The notes beneath the pieces are model-generated. The model ran no database searches and had not been told where the DNA came from. It worked only from the letters and a program-made list of their open reading frames with translations. Both the position numbers and the translations under genes were made by a program. A DNA stretch of 64,000 bases, taken from contig NC_083602.1 in the NCBI RefSeq assembly GCF_029168945.1, positions 68,034,600 to 68,098,599 of the forward strand, written 5' to 3'. The stretch is from Cannabis sativa (Eukaryota > Streptophyta > Magnoliopsida > Rosales > Cannabaceae). Positions 24,501-37,221 of the stretch are shown here, piece after piece; position 1 is the first letter of the stretch; each line of letters opens with the position of its first letter.

Positions 24501-27500
24501 TATATTTTCCTAGTATTAAACTAGAATTAATAATTAAGTTTCCTCTATACGTAATTATTAATTTCTTGAATTTAATCCATTTAATTAAATTGAAAATTTC
24601 AATATCTGAGTTGATTCTCATCATGATACTTAAATATTGTTATTTTCATGTAATTTAATTAAAGTGGAAAATTATTTTAAGTTTGGAATCATATTTCAGA
24701 ATAACTTAAATTTGAATAATTTTCAAGATATATTTTGTTTTATTTTATTAATCTTTTTCCCAAAATTTCAAAATTGCATTTCTTTAATGCAGAAATTTTG
24801 AATTTTAATTTGAAAAATAGATTAAAGGTGAAAATTGTTTATTTTAATTTTGGACCAACTTAAATCAATGATTTTTTTCGTTTAATGATTAATTAAAATA
24901 AATGAACTAAAATATATTATAATTAGAAATTGAATTAATTAGTCAATGAAAGTCTAGATAGATATTATCTGTTTTGCTTGAAGTATTTTTCTAGTGTATT
25001 TAATTAAATAGAAAATTAATATTTAAGTTGATTTTCATCATGATACTTAAATATTTGAAATTTTCCTTTAGTATTTAATTAAATAGGAAAATTATATTTT
25101 TTGTTGTAAATTAATTTTATTAATTAATTTTGGGCCAACATAAAATTAAGATAATTTTTCCAGAATTTATTTTTATTTTATTTTAAAGCATTTTCGAAAG
25201 TAGTATTCTTATACACTTCATTTTTCGAAATGCAATATATATTTATAGAAAATTAAATTTGAGTTGTAAATTAATTTAAATTAATTTTGAAACAACTTAA
25301 ATTGAATAATTTTCTAAATAATTATTGGAAATTATCACTAAGATGGAAATAATTCACGTTATTTTCATATCCATCTAAGTATAATTTATAAATATTACAT
25401 TAAAATTTATATTTAGAATTTTTCATTCTAAATTGGAAATTTTAATTAAATAAATATATATTTAAAATAAATAAATTAAAATAAGTTTCAGAAGAAAATA
25501 CAACTTTCATTAAATAATGAGCTTTATTATTAGGATATTCGATCTCCATTGTTGGTTTTACATAGCTATTGTTTTAGTGAGTAATCCTCCCTAATGGAAG
25601 AACGTTCATTAGCAAGTTAGCACCGTTTAATCTCGAAAGATAAGTAATATTGTAAGTTTTTTATATAGTATTGATCACCCTAATGGTGGCGACTGTATAA
25701 GACTTGCAAGAATATGAAACAATGGTGGAAGCTCATAAGATAGAATAGCCTTGACTCTCGCCTAAACGGGACAACGCGGATTCCAATCTTGATCGAATAA
25801 AAGGTTGCTAGAATGTTTATCATTTTAGATGAGCTGACAACTCTATTCAATGGATGGTAGCTTTGACTCTCGCCTAAACGGGACACTGATATCAGTTTGT
25901 TGAAGACCTTGGAAATTATTTAGGATTGTATGTTTTAGTATTTTCACTTGTCATTCCTACTTGCTATGTGATTAATAATTTCTGAATTGTGTATGAATTT
26001 ATATTGAACCATGTTATTTTCTGTTATTAAATTGTAGTTTAATTTCGAATCTTCATTGTTGGTCTAACTTGGTTTGTTTTTCTAATGAGATAAATCCCTA
26101 ATGGATTTTCACCATTAGACAAACATAATAGCGTTAGATCTCGAAAGATAAATATTGTATATGCAACATCTAGCTGTTCATCAATTGATGACACCTTAGA
26201 CTAGTATTTTACAATATGAAACAAGAAGATTGTATAAATAAGATTACTTTCACTCTCGCTAATCGGAGCATCGTTGGATTCTTATTTAAAACGAAATTAT
26301 CCTAATTCCTCTTAGCTTATTCATTTCGAATTAGCTCAATGACATATCATTGGATGAATGGTCTATAAATCATATAAAGTCATTCTATATTTTCTCTTAA
26401 GAAATTAAATGATGAATATGATTATATTCCCGAAATTCTATCCCGAAATGATATAAATCCTCAATCTTAGAAATCTCCTACTTGTATGGGCAAATCAACT
26501 TAGAGTTAGATTAGTAGTGGTGGTCCAAGAAAGAATTACTCATCATACAGTTACACTTTCGCAGGTGTTTAATAACCATTTTCTATCAATGGATTCAAAC
26601 TGTATGAGTTGAGTACTCTATGACCGAAATCCACTTGCACTATTTTAAGAACTCTTTGATGTAACTAAATCAAGTCATTAAGAGACACAACGAAATAAAT
26701 CTATGGCTTTTGTATCTTGTTCATAGTGGTTTTGACAAGATCAATCTCTGCAAAGAGTTAATATGCCTATATCCACTGAAAGTAAGTTCATCCCATTCGC
26801 AGATGGATGTTCATAGTGGTTGTATTCGTAGTGGGAGGGTTTCTAGGAATCCACCTTATTGTGACTTGGAAGACACTAGTGATTAAAATTCATTGTGAGT
26901 TTAAACAAGTAATGGATTGTCAAGATAAGAAACTAAGAAGAAAGCCAAGAGAAACTATGGTTCAATCCATTCACATGGAGTAACCTAAAGTTTTCTATTA
27001 CAAGGACATAAAAGGAAATTTTCGTTAATAAGTCTATTCAATGGACTTAACAAAACTTCATGTTCCTAGTATTATAGGTTTGAGTTTATCTAAACCTATG
27101 GCTTGTGGTATACCTGGTAATTACTTACTCTAATGCAAGCAACTTACTTTAGTAAGATGCTGAAGCATTTTCTTTCTAATGGCAATCTATAGAAGCTTCT
27201 CAACTTCTAGACATAGATTTTATTTATCTAAGGAAAAGTCTCAACTATTCCAGAAAAGATAAAGCCATGAAAGAATTTCTTAAAACAACAGTGAGAGGTC
27301 TCAGATATGCTTTAGTATGCCTTAGAACAGACACCTGCTGTTGAGTGGGAGTAATGAGTAGGTATCATATTAATCCAGGAGAGGAACATTGGAAGACAAT
27401 CAAGTAAATCTTAAGATTAAGGAGAGGAACTATATGTTAGTCAATAAGGGTGTGTTTAAAACTCTTAGACTACACCACATCAAATTTCGAGACTTGCCTT

Positions 27501-27959
27501 TGTGCTAGAAAGTTTGCTGATAAAATGGTGATTACTCTGGGGTGGAGTAGTGATTTTGGAGAAGTGTAAAAACCTATCTGAAGTCTCTAGGTCTACCAGA
27601 GAGAGACTGAATGTTAAAGTTGCAGGAAAGGTACTTGTTCAGTCTAAGGAAAGTTCTATACATTTGTGGCACCGTTCCAACTTGCCTTAACTACTAGTGT
27701 TACTTCCTGAATAACCAAGAAGTAGTTGCCAAAAGTATAGAATCCAGTATCCCAAGAGAGTAGACATATAGAGAGGAATTTCACAATATCAAGGATTTTG
27801 TGATTAAAGGAAGAGTAATGGTGGAGAAGAGTTTGTGTTTAATTCAACCTGTCAGATCCTATTACGAGGAGTTTACTCCTATTACACTTGATTTGTATCT
27901 CAAGGTGTTGAGATTATTTGAAATGCACATTTTGTTTTATGTTAGTACAAGTGGGAGTT
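21560..27959 (+). mobile_element. Internal region of copia family 2, decayed, ~6.4 kb without intact ORFs
   Basis: It begins with the primer-binding-like site 'tggcactagagccatgg' and ends at the polypurine-like 'caagtgggagtt' before the LTR at 27960. Most of it is very AT-rich and non-coding. The last 1.1 kb repeats the degenerate pol end seen upstream ('NPGEEHWKTIK' remnant near 27380). The phrase 'ctctcgcctaaacgggaca' occurs at 25757 and 25868, with a diverged version near 26255, all in repeats of a roughly 120-400-bp scheme. A 917-bp Mutator-type insertion lies at 22108-23024. It is best described as a large non-autonomous derivative of a copia element. Confidence 0.65.
22108..23024. mobile_element. 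Non-autonomous Mutator-type element, 917 bp
   Basis: A perfect 9-bp duplication ATTATTTAA occupies 22099-22107 and 23025-23033; this length is the hallmark of the Mutator superfamily. The ends are imperfect inverted repeats sharing 'attCAATGGTTACATTTTTAT' (left) with its complement at the right, and both ends continue into further copies of 'ggttaca'. There is no ORF above background. It sits inside the internal region of copia family 2, so it is younger than that element. Confidence 0.8.
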
Positions 27960-28396
27960 TGTTGGGTTTTGTGCCCTAAATAAAACTCATTTCAATATAA
28001 TCAGATTTACTTATTAATAAAGATCAGAAATAACGTTTTATGTTGCATGGTTCACATGATTTATGTCATGATTATATATATAATGTATGAATTCCATTTA
28101 AGTCCATAACATATGAATTTGTTAATGATTATAGTGTTGTCAGCACAGTGGAATATAATCTTAATTATATGTTCGAAAGTTTATTCCCTGATTTGTCAGA
28201 ACACTGGATTTAGACTGACATGGTATAATCAGCGATAGGTATTCTTACACCTTGGAAAAGTGTTATGTCCTTTCCAGGACATTGGCAAAGTTTACCAGTA
28301 TCGGATGTATGGAGTATACATCGGAAGGGACTGATATTAAACTTTGATTAGATATATGAAAACTTACCGTAATATCTATTCAATTCAATATCATCT
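27960..28396 (+). mobile_element. LTR of copia family 2, left part, split by the Sirevirus-like element
   Basis: It starts TGTTGGGTTTTGTGCC after 'caagtgggagtt' and matches 19724 onward. At 28396 it is interrupted by the copia insertion; the sequence resumes after 38681. CATCT at 28392-28396 is the target duplication. Confidence 0.85.
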
Positions 28397-29529
28397 TGTA
28401 AAGTCCTTTTTTGGCAAGTTAGGTGACAAAATAATTTTTCCTTTTTATGGTAAGATTGCTATGCATTCATTTTCGAAATCTTACCTCTTTTATTCGGTTA
28501 TTAGTTGCCATTTTCCTTGTTTGGAAAGTTGCACTTTCAGCTGAACTTTCCTTTGTTGAAAACTTCTCAAAAGAGAAGGAATTCTCTTTTGGAAAGTTGT
28601 CTTTTTTAGGGAAACTTTGTTTATTGTCTTTTCCTAATTGATTTCGATTGTATCTTGATACAATCAGAATATATAATCTGTTTTTGGCAGGAATCAAGCA
28701 TTGAAAGAAGATCGGACCCGATTTTAGTAAGTTTCCGTTTTGAGGCGGATCGCTTCGTCGGCAGAATAGAATACGATGTAGCAGATCATGTTTCTTTTGG
28801 AAAGTTTTTGTACAGCTGCTAATTCGAACTTGTGGTTGCCTCTTTGGTTTCTATGATCTATAAATAGAGCCTAGAGAGCATCCATTCGAATTTACCTCTT
28901 CCATTATTCATTTTTTGCATTTATCATTTGTGAGAAGAGAGTGTTTCTTTGTTTTGTGAGAGCCTAGTTGTTCACCTAGGTTCTAGTTGTTCTATTTCTG
29001 TTCTTACTCTATCCTAGAGGTTGTGAAGAACTACTTGACTGAACAAGAGATTGGTCTTCGGGAGAAGACTTGATAAAGCCTTACTTCGGGAGGAAGTAAG
29101 CACTTGGTCTTCGGGAGAAGACTTACTAAAGCCTTACTTCGGGAGGAAGTAAGCACTCACACTTCAAAGACGAAGGGAGTTCGGACTTGAAGGTGTTTCA
29201 AGAAGTCAGATTCATAAAGTGGATTACAAAGGATTGCGGCAATACTTTAGAGGGAGTCTAAACTTGTTTAAGTCAATTGTCTTTGTAATTTTGATACTTT
29301 ATTAATTGATTTCATTCTCTGGGCGTGGCCCCGTGGACTAGGAGTGTTCGTGAGAACACTGATACCACGTATAAATCTCTTGTGTCAAGTTATTTATTTT
29401 TCTGCAAATATTTTATATTACGCTTTTATTCGGTTTCTTGTAACGAGTACTTTACTATTTCTTTGCAAACGTTTACAGTTTTTATATTTTCTTATATACA
29501 ACTGACATTTGCAAAAACACAGTTTTTCA
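28397..29529 (+). repeat. 5' LTR of the Sirevirus-like element
   Basis: 1133 bp with TG...CA ends. A TATA-like 'tctataaatag' lies at 28857-28867. Downstream of it, 29054-29153 holds a doubled hairpin module (53-bp period). The primer-binding site follows after two bases. It agrees with the 3' LTR except for short indels, scattered changes and two clustered divergent tracts, near 28735-28780 and 29420-29470. Confidence 0.9.
29054..29153 (+). repeat. Doubled hairpin module in the LTR (repeated at ~38206-38306)
   Basis: The inverted repeats 'gtcttcgggagaagac' (29054-29069, 29107-29122) and 'cttacttcggg' + 'aggaagtaag' (29080-29100, 29133-29153) alternate twice with a 53-bp period. Each folds on itself with a 'cggga' type loop. 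They lie downstream of the TATA box and so would be in the RNA leader. Confidence 0.75.
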
Positions 29530-29587
29530 ATTGGTATCAGAGCGGGATACTAAACTCTTAGTGTGGTCCTATAACGTTTTTGTTAGA

Positions 29588-31375
29588 ATGTCATTTTTTG
29601 CAGAAGGAAGTTCTATTTCTAGACCACCATTGCTTAATGACACTAACTATCCTTACTGGAAAGTTAGAATGAGATCCTTCATCAAATCTCAAGATGAGAA
29701 GGCGTGGAGAATGGTTCTATCAGGTTGGTCTCCTCCAGTTGAGACAGATTCTTCAGGTAATACTATTATAAAATCTGAACTGGAATGGTCTATTGAAGAT
29801 GATAAACTATCTGCCTACAATAGCAAAGCCTTGCATGCTATCTTTAATGGTGTAGGTGAGGGTTACATTAAACTTATATCATCTTGTGTTTCTGCTAAGG
29901 AAGCTTGAGAGATTCTTCAAACTCAGTTTGAAGGAACTTCTGATGTGAAAAGATCTAGATTTATCATGCTTCAAACTAAATTTGATGAGCTTAGAATGTC
30001 TGATAATGAAACTTTAACTGAATTCTATGAAAAATTATCTGACATTGCTAATGAATATTTTGCTCTTGGAGAAAAGCTTGATGACTCTGTTCTTGTGAGA
30101 AAAATTGTTAGAGTTCTTCCAGAAAGGTTTGATACGAAACTTTTAGCAATGGAGGAAGCTAAAGATTTTAGCACTATGAAAGTGGAAGAATTGATGGGTT
30201 CCTTACGTACTTTTGAATTAAATCAACATATTAAACAAAAGGACAAACCCAAATCCATTGCTGATAAAGGTAAAAGTATTGCTTTGAAAGTTGCTGATAA
30301 TGAAAATTCTGATAGTGAATGTGATGATGAGATTGCTTTATTAACTAAGAATTTTCAGAAATATATGAAAAAGATGGGAAATAAAAAGAATATTTCAAAA
30401 GGTTCAAAAGGTAATACTTTCATTAAACCTTCTGTATCTAACAAAAAGGGAATTCAGTGCAGGGAATGTGAAGGTTTTGGGCATATTCAATCTGAGTGTG
30501 CAAACACTTTAAAAAAGAATAAGAAAAGTTTCAATGTCACTTGGAGTGATGATGAAACCGAAAGTGATGAAGATATTACTGAAAATGTTGCCCTAACCTC
30601 TGTTATGACTAATGTGTTGTGTGATTCACAGGTGAAAGATAGATTGGTATGTCTGAATAATACCACCAAACAAGAGGAATCAGATTCAGATGAGACTGAA
30701 ATCTGTGAAGAATCTCTTGCTGAATCATACAAAGTCATGTATGAAAAATAGATTCAGGATGCTTCTGAAAATAGAGAGTTGAATAAATTGAATAAAAAAT
30801 TGTCTCAGCAGATTGAAATGTGTGAGTTGAAAATAAAAGAATATGAGACAAGTGTTTGTGATAAAGATGAAAAAATCTCTCTATTGAAGAAGGAACTTGA
30901 AAACTTTAAGAAAAATGTTCAAATGCTTAATCCTGGATCTTCTATTTTTGAAAAAGCTCAGAATGCAGGTCAGAGAGGTTTTGCAGGCCTTGGTTCTAAT
31001 GGAATGGAAAGTTCTGGAGTCACGAAGTTTGTAAAATCTAGTGTTCCAACAAATCACCGTGAGGCTACAAACTCTGCTGTAACAGTTTCACAGCCTGTGG
31101 CAGCAAGAACGACTTCGATCTTTGCAAAATCTCCAGGATTTTCAAAAAAGGTAAAATCTCAGGTAAAAAGATTTGTTCCCATTTGTCATTTTTGTGGTAG
31201 AAAAGGACATATCAGACCTAAATGTTTCACATTGAACAACCTGTTTAAAACAAATTATTTTGATAATTTGAAAAAATCTCAAAAGAAACATAAAGGTTTG
31301 AAACAAATATGGGTGAAAAAGAAGTGTCTAGTGGTTTTTGATAAAGCTATTTGCATCTCAAATGTGGTATTTTGA
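29588..31375 (+). pseudogene. Copia gag region (broken)
   Basis: One frame from ATG 29588 encodes a gag-like protein: an N-terminal part with 'NYPYWKVRMRSF' (DUF4219-like), a UBN2-type helical part ('FDELRMSDNETLTEFYEKLS'), a CCHC zinc knuckle C-x2-C-x4-H-x4-C at about 30458-30499, an acidic and then coiled-coil-like stretch, and a second CCHC knuckle at about 31184-31225. Two nonsense codons interrupt the frame, at 29906-29908 (TGA) and 30749-30751 (TAG). The role in the intact family is to form the particle and package RNA. The first upstream ATG at 29531 overlaps the primer site, so 29588 is preferred. Confidence 0.85.
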
Positions 31376-34300
31376 CGAGTGGTTGCTCTAGACATATGAC
31401 GGGTGACAAGGATTTTTGACTAACATTCGGCCTATGCAATGTGGAGAAGTCACTTTTGGTAATGGCTTATCTGGAAAAGTTGTTGGTATGGGAACTCTAA
31501 ATTTTGAAGGGTTACCTAGGCGAAAAATGTGATGTTAGTTGAAGGAGCGAGGGCTAATTTACTTAGCATCGGTCAAATCTGTGATCAAGGGTTTACCGTT
31601 TCTTTTGATAGTGATCATTGTTATGTTACGAATGATGACAATGAATGTATCTTGCAAGGATTTCGATCCAATGATAAGCTGTTACACTCTAACCCCTGTG
31701 TTTACTTGTCACTCGGCTATCAACAACACCACGGATACGTGGCATGCCAAGCTTGGGCATATTAATTTTAAAAACACTGAAAAAACTTGTCAAATGCGAG
31801 GTATTGTTCGAGGTCTTCCCAAGCTTGGTAAGGAAAGTGAAGGTAAGTGTGAACCGTGTCAACTTGGAAAGCAATTAAAAATCACTCACAAGCCTGTGTC
31901 TGATATCAATACCTCAAAGGTATTGGAATTGCTTCACATGGATTTTATGGGTCCAATCCAAGTTGAAAGTTTGAATGGTAAACGATATATCTTTGTGTGT
32001 GTTGATGATTTCTCTCGTTTTACTTGGGTAGATTTCTTAAGAGAAAAATCTGACACTTTTGATGCCTTTAAAACTCTTTGTCTGAGATTAAGAGTTGAGA
32101 AAGGTTGTAATATTGGGAAAATTGTTCGAATTCGAAGTGATCATGGTAAGGAGTTTGAAAATTCTGTGTATGATGATTTCTGCAAGTCTACGGTATAACT
32201 CATGAATTTTCGGCTCCCAAAACTCCTCGACAAAATGGAGTTGTTGAGAGGAAGAATCGAACTTTGCGGGAAATGGCAAGAGTGATGTTAAATAGCAAGA
32301 AGTTGACAAAGCGATTATGGGCTGAAGCTATTAACACAGCTTGCTACATAATAAACAGAGTGTTTATTCGTCCAGGTACCTCAAAAACATCTTATGAAAT
32401 CTGGAAAGGTAAGCGCCCCAATGTAAGTCATTTTCATATTTTTGGTTGTGTGTTATGTCTATAGAGATCGTGAGCATATTGGTAAATTTGATGCTAAAAG
32501 TGATGTTGGTGTGTTTATTGGATATTCCTTAAACAGTAGAGCTTATCGTGTTTATAACATGAGAACTCAAACTGTTTTGGAATCAGCTAATGTGGTTGTT
32601 GATGATTTTAGAGATTTTTCGAATTTTCCACGAAGCCAAGATAGATAGTCTCATGGATACTCCTCCAAAAGTTGTAACGGCGGATCCGATGCGGCGGAAC
32701 CCATTGCGATGCGCAAATGACGAATGTTCTTCTTTGCAACTGAAACTGGAGAACCAGAACCGTCTATCTTGACTCATCCAAACATCATCACTGACTCTAT
32801 TCAAAAAGAACCAAGCACCAGAGTCAAACTGAATCATCCAAAAGATCTCATCCTTGGAAATCCTGAAGAAAGCATGGTAACTCGCAGAAGGTATATTAAT
32901 TTAATCAGCTTTCTTTGCTTTGTTTCTCAATATGAACCGAAAAATGTGAAGGAAGCCATGACCTTTGAGGAATGGCTCAATGCAATGCAAGAGGAACTCA
33001 ACCAATTTGTTCGCAACAAGGTATGGATTTTGGTCCGAAGACCAAAAGGTATAAATTTTATTGGAACAAAGTGGTTGTTTAAAAATAAAAGTGATGAGTT
33101 CGGTACAATTGTAAGAAACAAGGCTCGTTTGGTGGCACAAGGGTACACTCAGGTAGAAGGTATTGATTTTGATGAAACTTTTGCTCCTGTTGCAAGATTA
33201 GAATCAATACGTTTACTTTTATGTATTGCTTGCATTCTCAATATTAAATTGTTTCAAATGGATGTGAAATCTGCCTTCCTAAATGGTATTTTGAATGAGG
33301 AAGTTTATGTTGAGCAACCAAAAGGATTTGAAGATCCTCAATTTCCAGACCATGTATACAAACTTGAAAAAGCTTTGTATGGTCTGAAACAAGCTCCTCG
33401 AGCTTGGTATGAAAGGTTGACTCAATTTTTACTCTCTCATGGCTATCACAGAGGTAGTGTGGATAAAACTCTTTTCATCAAACATATAAAATCTGATTTT
33501 ATCATTGCTCAAATTTATGTTGATGATATAGTTTTTGGTTCTACATCTAACCATGAAGTGCAGGTATTTGTTGATCAAATGAAAAGTGAATTTGAAATGA
33601 GCATGGTTGGTGAGCTTAATTTCTTTCTGGGTCTTCAAGTGAGACAAATGGAAGGAGGTACATTTGTATCTCAAAGCAAGTATGCTAAGAACCTTGTCAA
33701 GAAATTTGGCCTTGAATCAGCTAAGCAGGTAAGTACTCCTATGAGCACCACACTGAAATTAACAAAAGATGAGAATGGAGTAAAGGTAGACACTACACTC
33801 TATCGTAGCATGATTGGAAGTCTTTTGTATTTAACTGCTAGTCGTCCTGATATATGTTACAGTGTGGGAGTGTGTGCTAGATATCAAAGTAATCTTATGG
33901 AATCTCATGTATTAGCTGTAAAAAGGATTATTAGATATGTTAATAGCACTCCTGATTATGGAATTTGGTACTCGAAAGATACCAATTCAAATCTTGCTTG
34001 TTTTAGTGATGCAGATTGGGCAGGAAATGCTGATGATCGAAAGAGCACAAGTGGAGGGTGCTTCTTTCTTGGGAATAATCTAGTATCTTGGCATAGCAAG
34101 AAACAGAATTCCATCTCCTTATCCACTGCCGAAGCTGAGTACATAGCTGCTGGCAGTTGTTGCACTCAACTATTGTGGTTGAAACAAATGTTGATTGATT
34201 ATGGGTTTGATTTGGGTGTTTTGACTATTTTTTGTGACAATACTAGTGCCATAAATATTTCCAAAAATCCTGTTCAACACTCTAGAACAAAGCACATTGA

Positions 34301-34457
34301 TATAAGACACCACTTTATTAGGGAACTTGTTGAAAATAAATCATTGCAATTAGAATATGTTGATACTGAAAAACAATTAGCTGATATTTTCACAAAGGCC
34401 CTAGATGCAAGTCGCTTTGACTCCCTCAGAAAATCTTTGGGAGTTTGCATTGTCTAA
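31366..34457 (+). pseudogene. Copia pol region: protease, integrase, reverse transcriptase, RNase H (broken)
   Basis: The protease area (about 31366-31560) is shifted by small indels. The GAG-pre-integrase finger and integrase core follow: 'HAKLGHINFKNTEKTCQMRG', then an Asp in 'LLHMDFMGP' and an Asp in 'RIRSDHGKEFE'. A frameshift near 32190 moves to another frame for 'GVVERKNRTLREMARVML', which supplies the Glu. Another frameshift near 32450 and a TAG at 32646-32648 precede the longest open part, 32724-34457 (577 codons). That part has 'FQMDVKSAFLNG', the YVDD active site at 33516-33527 and RNase H blocks 'DADWAG', 'STAEAEY' and 'CDNTSAI'. The RT/RNase H part is intact; the whole polyprotein is not. 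Confidence 0.9.
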
Positions 34458-35659
34458 TTTTATCTGTTCATAATTCGTGTACAATAGTGTTATGTGATTC
34501 TTCTCTAGCTCTTAATCTTCTATCATTGTATTTTGACAAAACATGTTTATGCTTTTGGAATATAATTAGTTAGGATCTCAGTCTGATCATACTTTGTGAT
34601 GTTTTGTTAAAAGATTCTTGTTACTCTTTATTTGTGTCTGGGATTAAATAATGTTCGTATACAGAGTTGAGCAATTTTTGTTTCATTCTTGTCAGGCCCC
34701 TTGCTGGAATAGAGCTACCCATACTGAGGTGTGAAAGCCATCTGATGAGTAAGCTGGAACATTGTAATTAGCAACTATGATGAGGATGCACTACCATAGA
34801 AAAGGGCTACCTTCAGTATGGTGTGAAAGCATCCAGTTGCGGGATCAATATGAAAAAGGCGAAAATGAAAAATCTTGCCAAGGACAATGATCCTATTTAC
34901 ACTGCACACACTTATGCCTGACAAGTGTGTTCAAATCTGTAAGTCTCCTCTATTAAAATTAAATTGATAAATCCTGGTTCACAACTTTCATTAACATGCA
35001 TATCTTTTTCATCAACATCAATTAAGTATGATTATTCCATGAGATACTAATTAGTTATTTTCCTTAAAAGCATAACATGTATTTTATTTTTGTCAATTGT
35101 CAATGATATTTGATTTACTTGCTTAATTCGAGTCACATATAGTTATTGTACACTTTGTCTTTATTTTCGGGTTTTATTTTAAAAAAATAAAATAAAATAA
35201 AATAAAATAAATAATAATAAAATGAGGGAGGCGTGTGACTTGCTTCATGGGTTAAGGAAAATCTTGTGCATAAATGGTAAGTATCAACATTCATTCTTTC
35301 TTTGATTTATTATGATATTTTCCAAGTAAAGATTAATCTTTATATGGTAATGTGTCTTTATTCTTGAAAGATTGATTTATTTTTGGAAAAATTTGTTGGC
35401 ATTTCTAGTTTCCTTTTATTTTTGTTAAAAAAAAAATTAAATTAAAAATAAAAAGGGGAAAGGAGTTGAGAAGTGGGCGGTTTCCTTTTTTGGTTCATTG
35501 GCTGGCGGTTACCATTTGAATTTTCAAAATTGGTTTCCTCTTTCTTGTTTTGATTCCAAGGTTATATAAACCAAATTTTGTCACTTATTTCACCACCTAC
35601 CCGAACCCTCTTTCTTGTTTCTCTGTCAGACACTATTCATCTTCTCTTTCAGTTTCAAA
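34458..35659 (+). other. Spacer between pol and envelope-like ORF of the retrotransposon
   Basis: No ORF. It contains a (TAAAA)n microsatellite at 35180-35212. Near 34690-34850 it holds a loose repeat of 'cta.c..ta..gaggtgtgaaag.atc'. The last bases before the next ATG are pyrimidine-rich and end in CAG at 35650-35652, which resembles a 3' splice site. Confidence 0.6.
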
Positions 35660-37221
35660 ATGGTGAGAACCAAGAATCTAGGGCACTCTAAAAAATTAGA
35701 AGAAACCGTTCCAACTCCTTCTAGTGCTCCCCCTGCTGCCTCAGTTCCTCCTCCTGATGTTGCAAAGCCTGGAGATTCATCGCTTCCCCAGCGTGAATCT
35801 CAAGCCGTGAAGCCAAAACGTCCACCCAAGCAAGTAGCTCGCAAATCGGTAAGGCCCTATCGCACCTGGACTTCCTCTTCTGAATCCTCGAAGGAATCTC
35901 CTCCTCCATTGGCTGTTCCTCCTCCTGCTGCATCAATGGCTGGCACCACTCCAACAGGCCCTTCCACTCGAACTCGAGCCCAGCAAGCCTCGGCTGAGAA
36001 AGAACTTCAAGCCTCTCAATCTCGAGAGAAGTCTGCTCCTCCAGCCAAGAAGAAACTTAAGACTAATCCTCCCTCGGCTTCCTCGAGTTCCAGTTTAGAA
36101 GAAGAGGATCCAATGGAAGTCTCTTCAGACAAATCAGTATCTCTGCATACTGAGAAGGACAGTGAAGACACAGAACTCGAGCCAGAGCCTCCTCGTTCAA
36201 AAACTGCTTCTGCAGCAAAGGCCTCTGCTGCTGCCAAAGGCAAGCAGCCCATGGAAGATCCTCCATCTGGTAATATCCCTTCCTCTATCTCTGGCTGTCC
36301 AACTTTTTACTATCGAGACAATGAGCGTGACTGGAATCTTTATGCAACTCGTAAGTTTGAAAGTGAGAGGAATTATGATTTGCATGCCCATCGTGTTTAT
36401 GGTATTGTAAAGTTCATTCAATTTCATCAATGGGAACACACTCTTACTGGTTTTATTGGATTCATTGCTAACATTATTAAAGAGTTTTATGCTAATCTTA
36501 CTGATGATTTCCTTGATGAGAACTCTAGACTGTATAGAAGAGTGTATGTTAGGGGTCACTGGTTCTCATTTTACGAAAAGGACATTGCTCGAGGCTCTGC
36601 AATTGCACGAGAATGTATCCAATCTTTGTGATGTCCATGGATCGTGACTTGATGCACTCTGAACTCACTGGTGCTCGTTCAGAATTGAAACCAGGGGAGA
36701 GTCTTCGAATTACTCACCTCACTTTTGCTCATGCTTCCCTTATGCGGTTTGCACTAAGCAATTGGGTTCCAAATTCGAACAAGACCGTGGTGTCTCAAGA
36801 AGTGGCTACACTCCTATACCGCATCACCTCTGGAACTTCCATTGATCTAGCCTCTCATATTCTCAACCAGATTGTCTCCTTTCGAAGAGGTAAAAAGCCA
36901 ACCTTCAAACTTGTATTTCCAAATCTAATCTATAAGGTTTTATCCTCTCAGAAGAATGTGGCCCAAGCACATGAAACACTTGAGCCTCCAATCACTGGCC
37001 CTACATTCCAACCTTCTGAATATTTTGATGGTGTGTTCCAAAAACGGCCAAAGGGCTGGTCTTCTTCTTTGCCTGTGGTGCAAGTTCGGGATACGCACTG
37101 CGAACTCCTGGAAGTCAAGTCTGAACTTCAGAATGTGTATACACGTCTTGAAGCAATGGCTGATGTTCAGCATGACATGTCCAGGCAACTGTCCACTTTG
37201 ATTAAACTTCACAAAGCTTAA
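35660..37221 (+). pseudogene. Envelope-like ORF of the Sirevirus-like element (one frameshift)
   Basis: From ATG 35660 the frame encodes a Pro/Ser/Lys-rich N-terminal part (to about 36270), then a compact part with 'IIKEFYANLTDDFLDE' and 'RRVYVRGHWFSF'. This resembles the 'putative plant transposon protein' domain of plant retroelement accessory ORFs. The frame closes at 36631. The continuation (36613-37221; 'RITHLTFAHASLMRFALSNW') lies in another frame, so a small indel near 36610 breaks the gene. The C-terminal 60 residues look coiled-coil. Such ORFs are called envelope-like in Sireviruses, but I see no signal peptide or clear membrane segment that would prove that role. Confidence 0.7.

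Noticed and set aside
18578..27959. Calling the whole family-2 interval an intact autonomous copia element
   Set aside because: Only stop-ridden pol remnants remain. No gag, protease or integrase frame could be followed.
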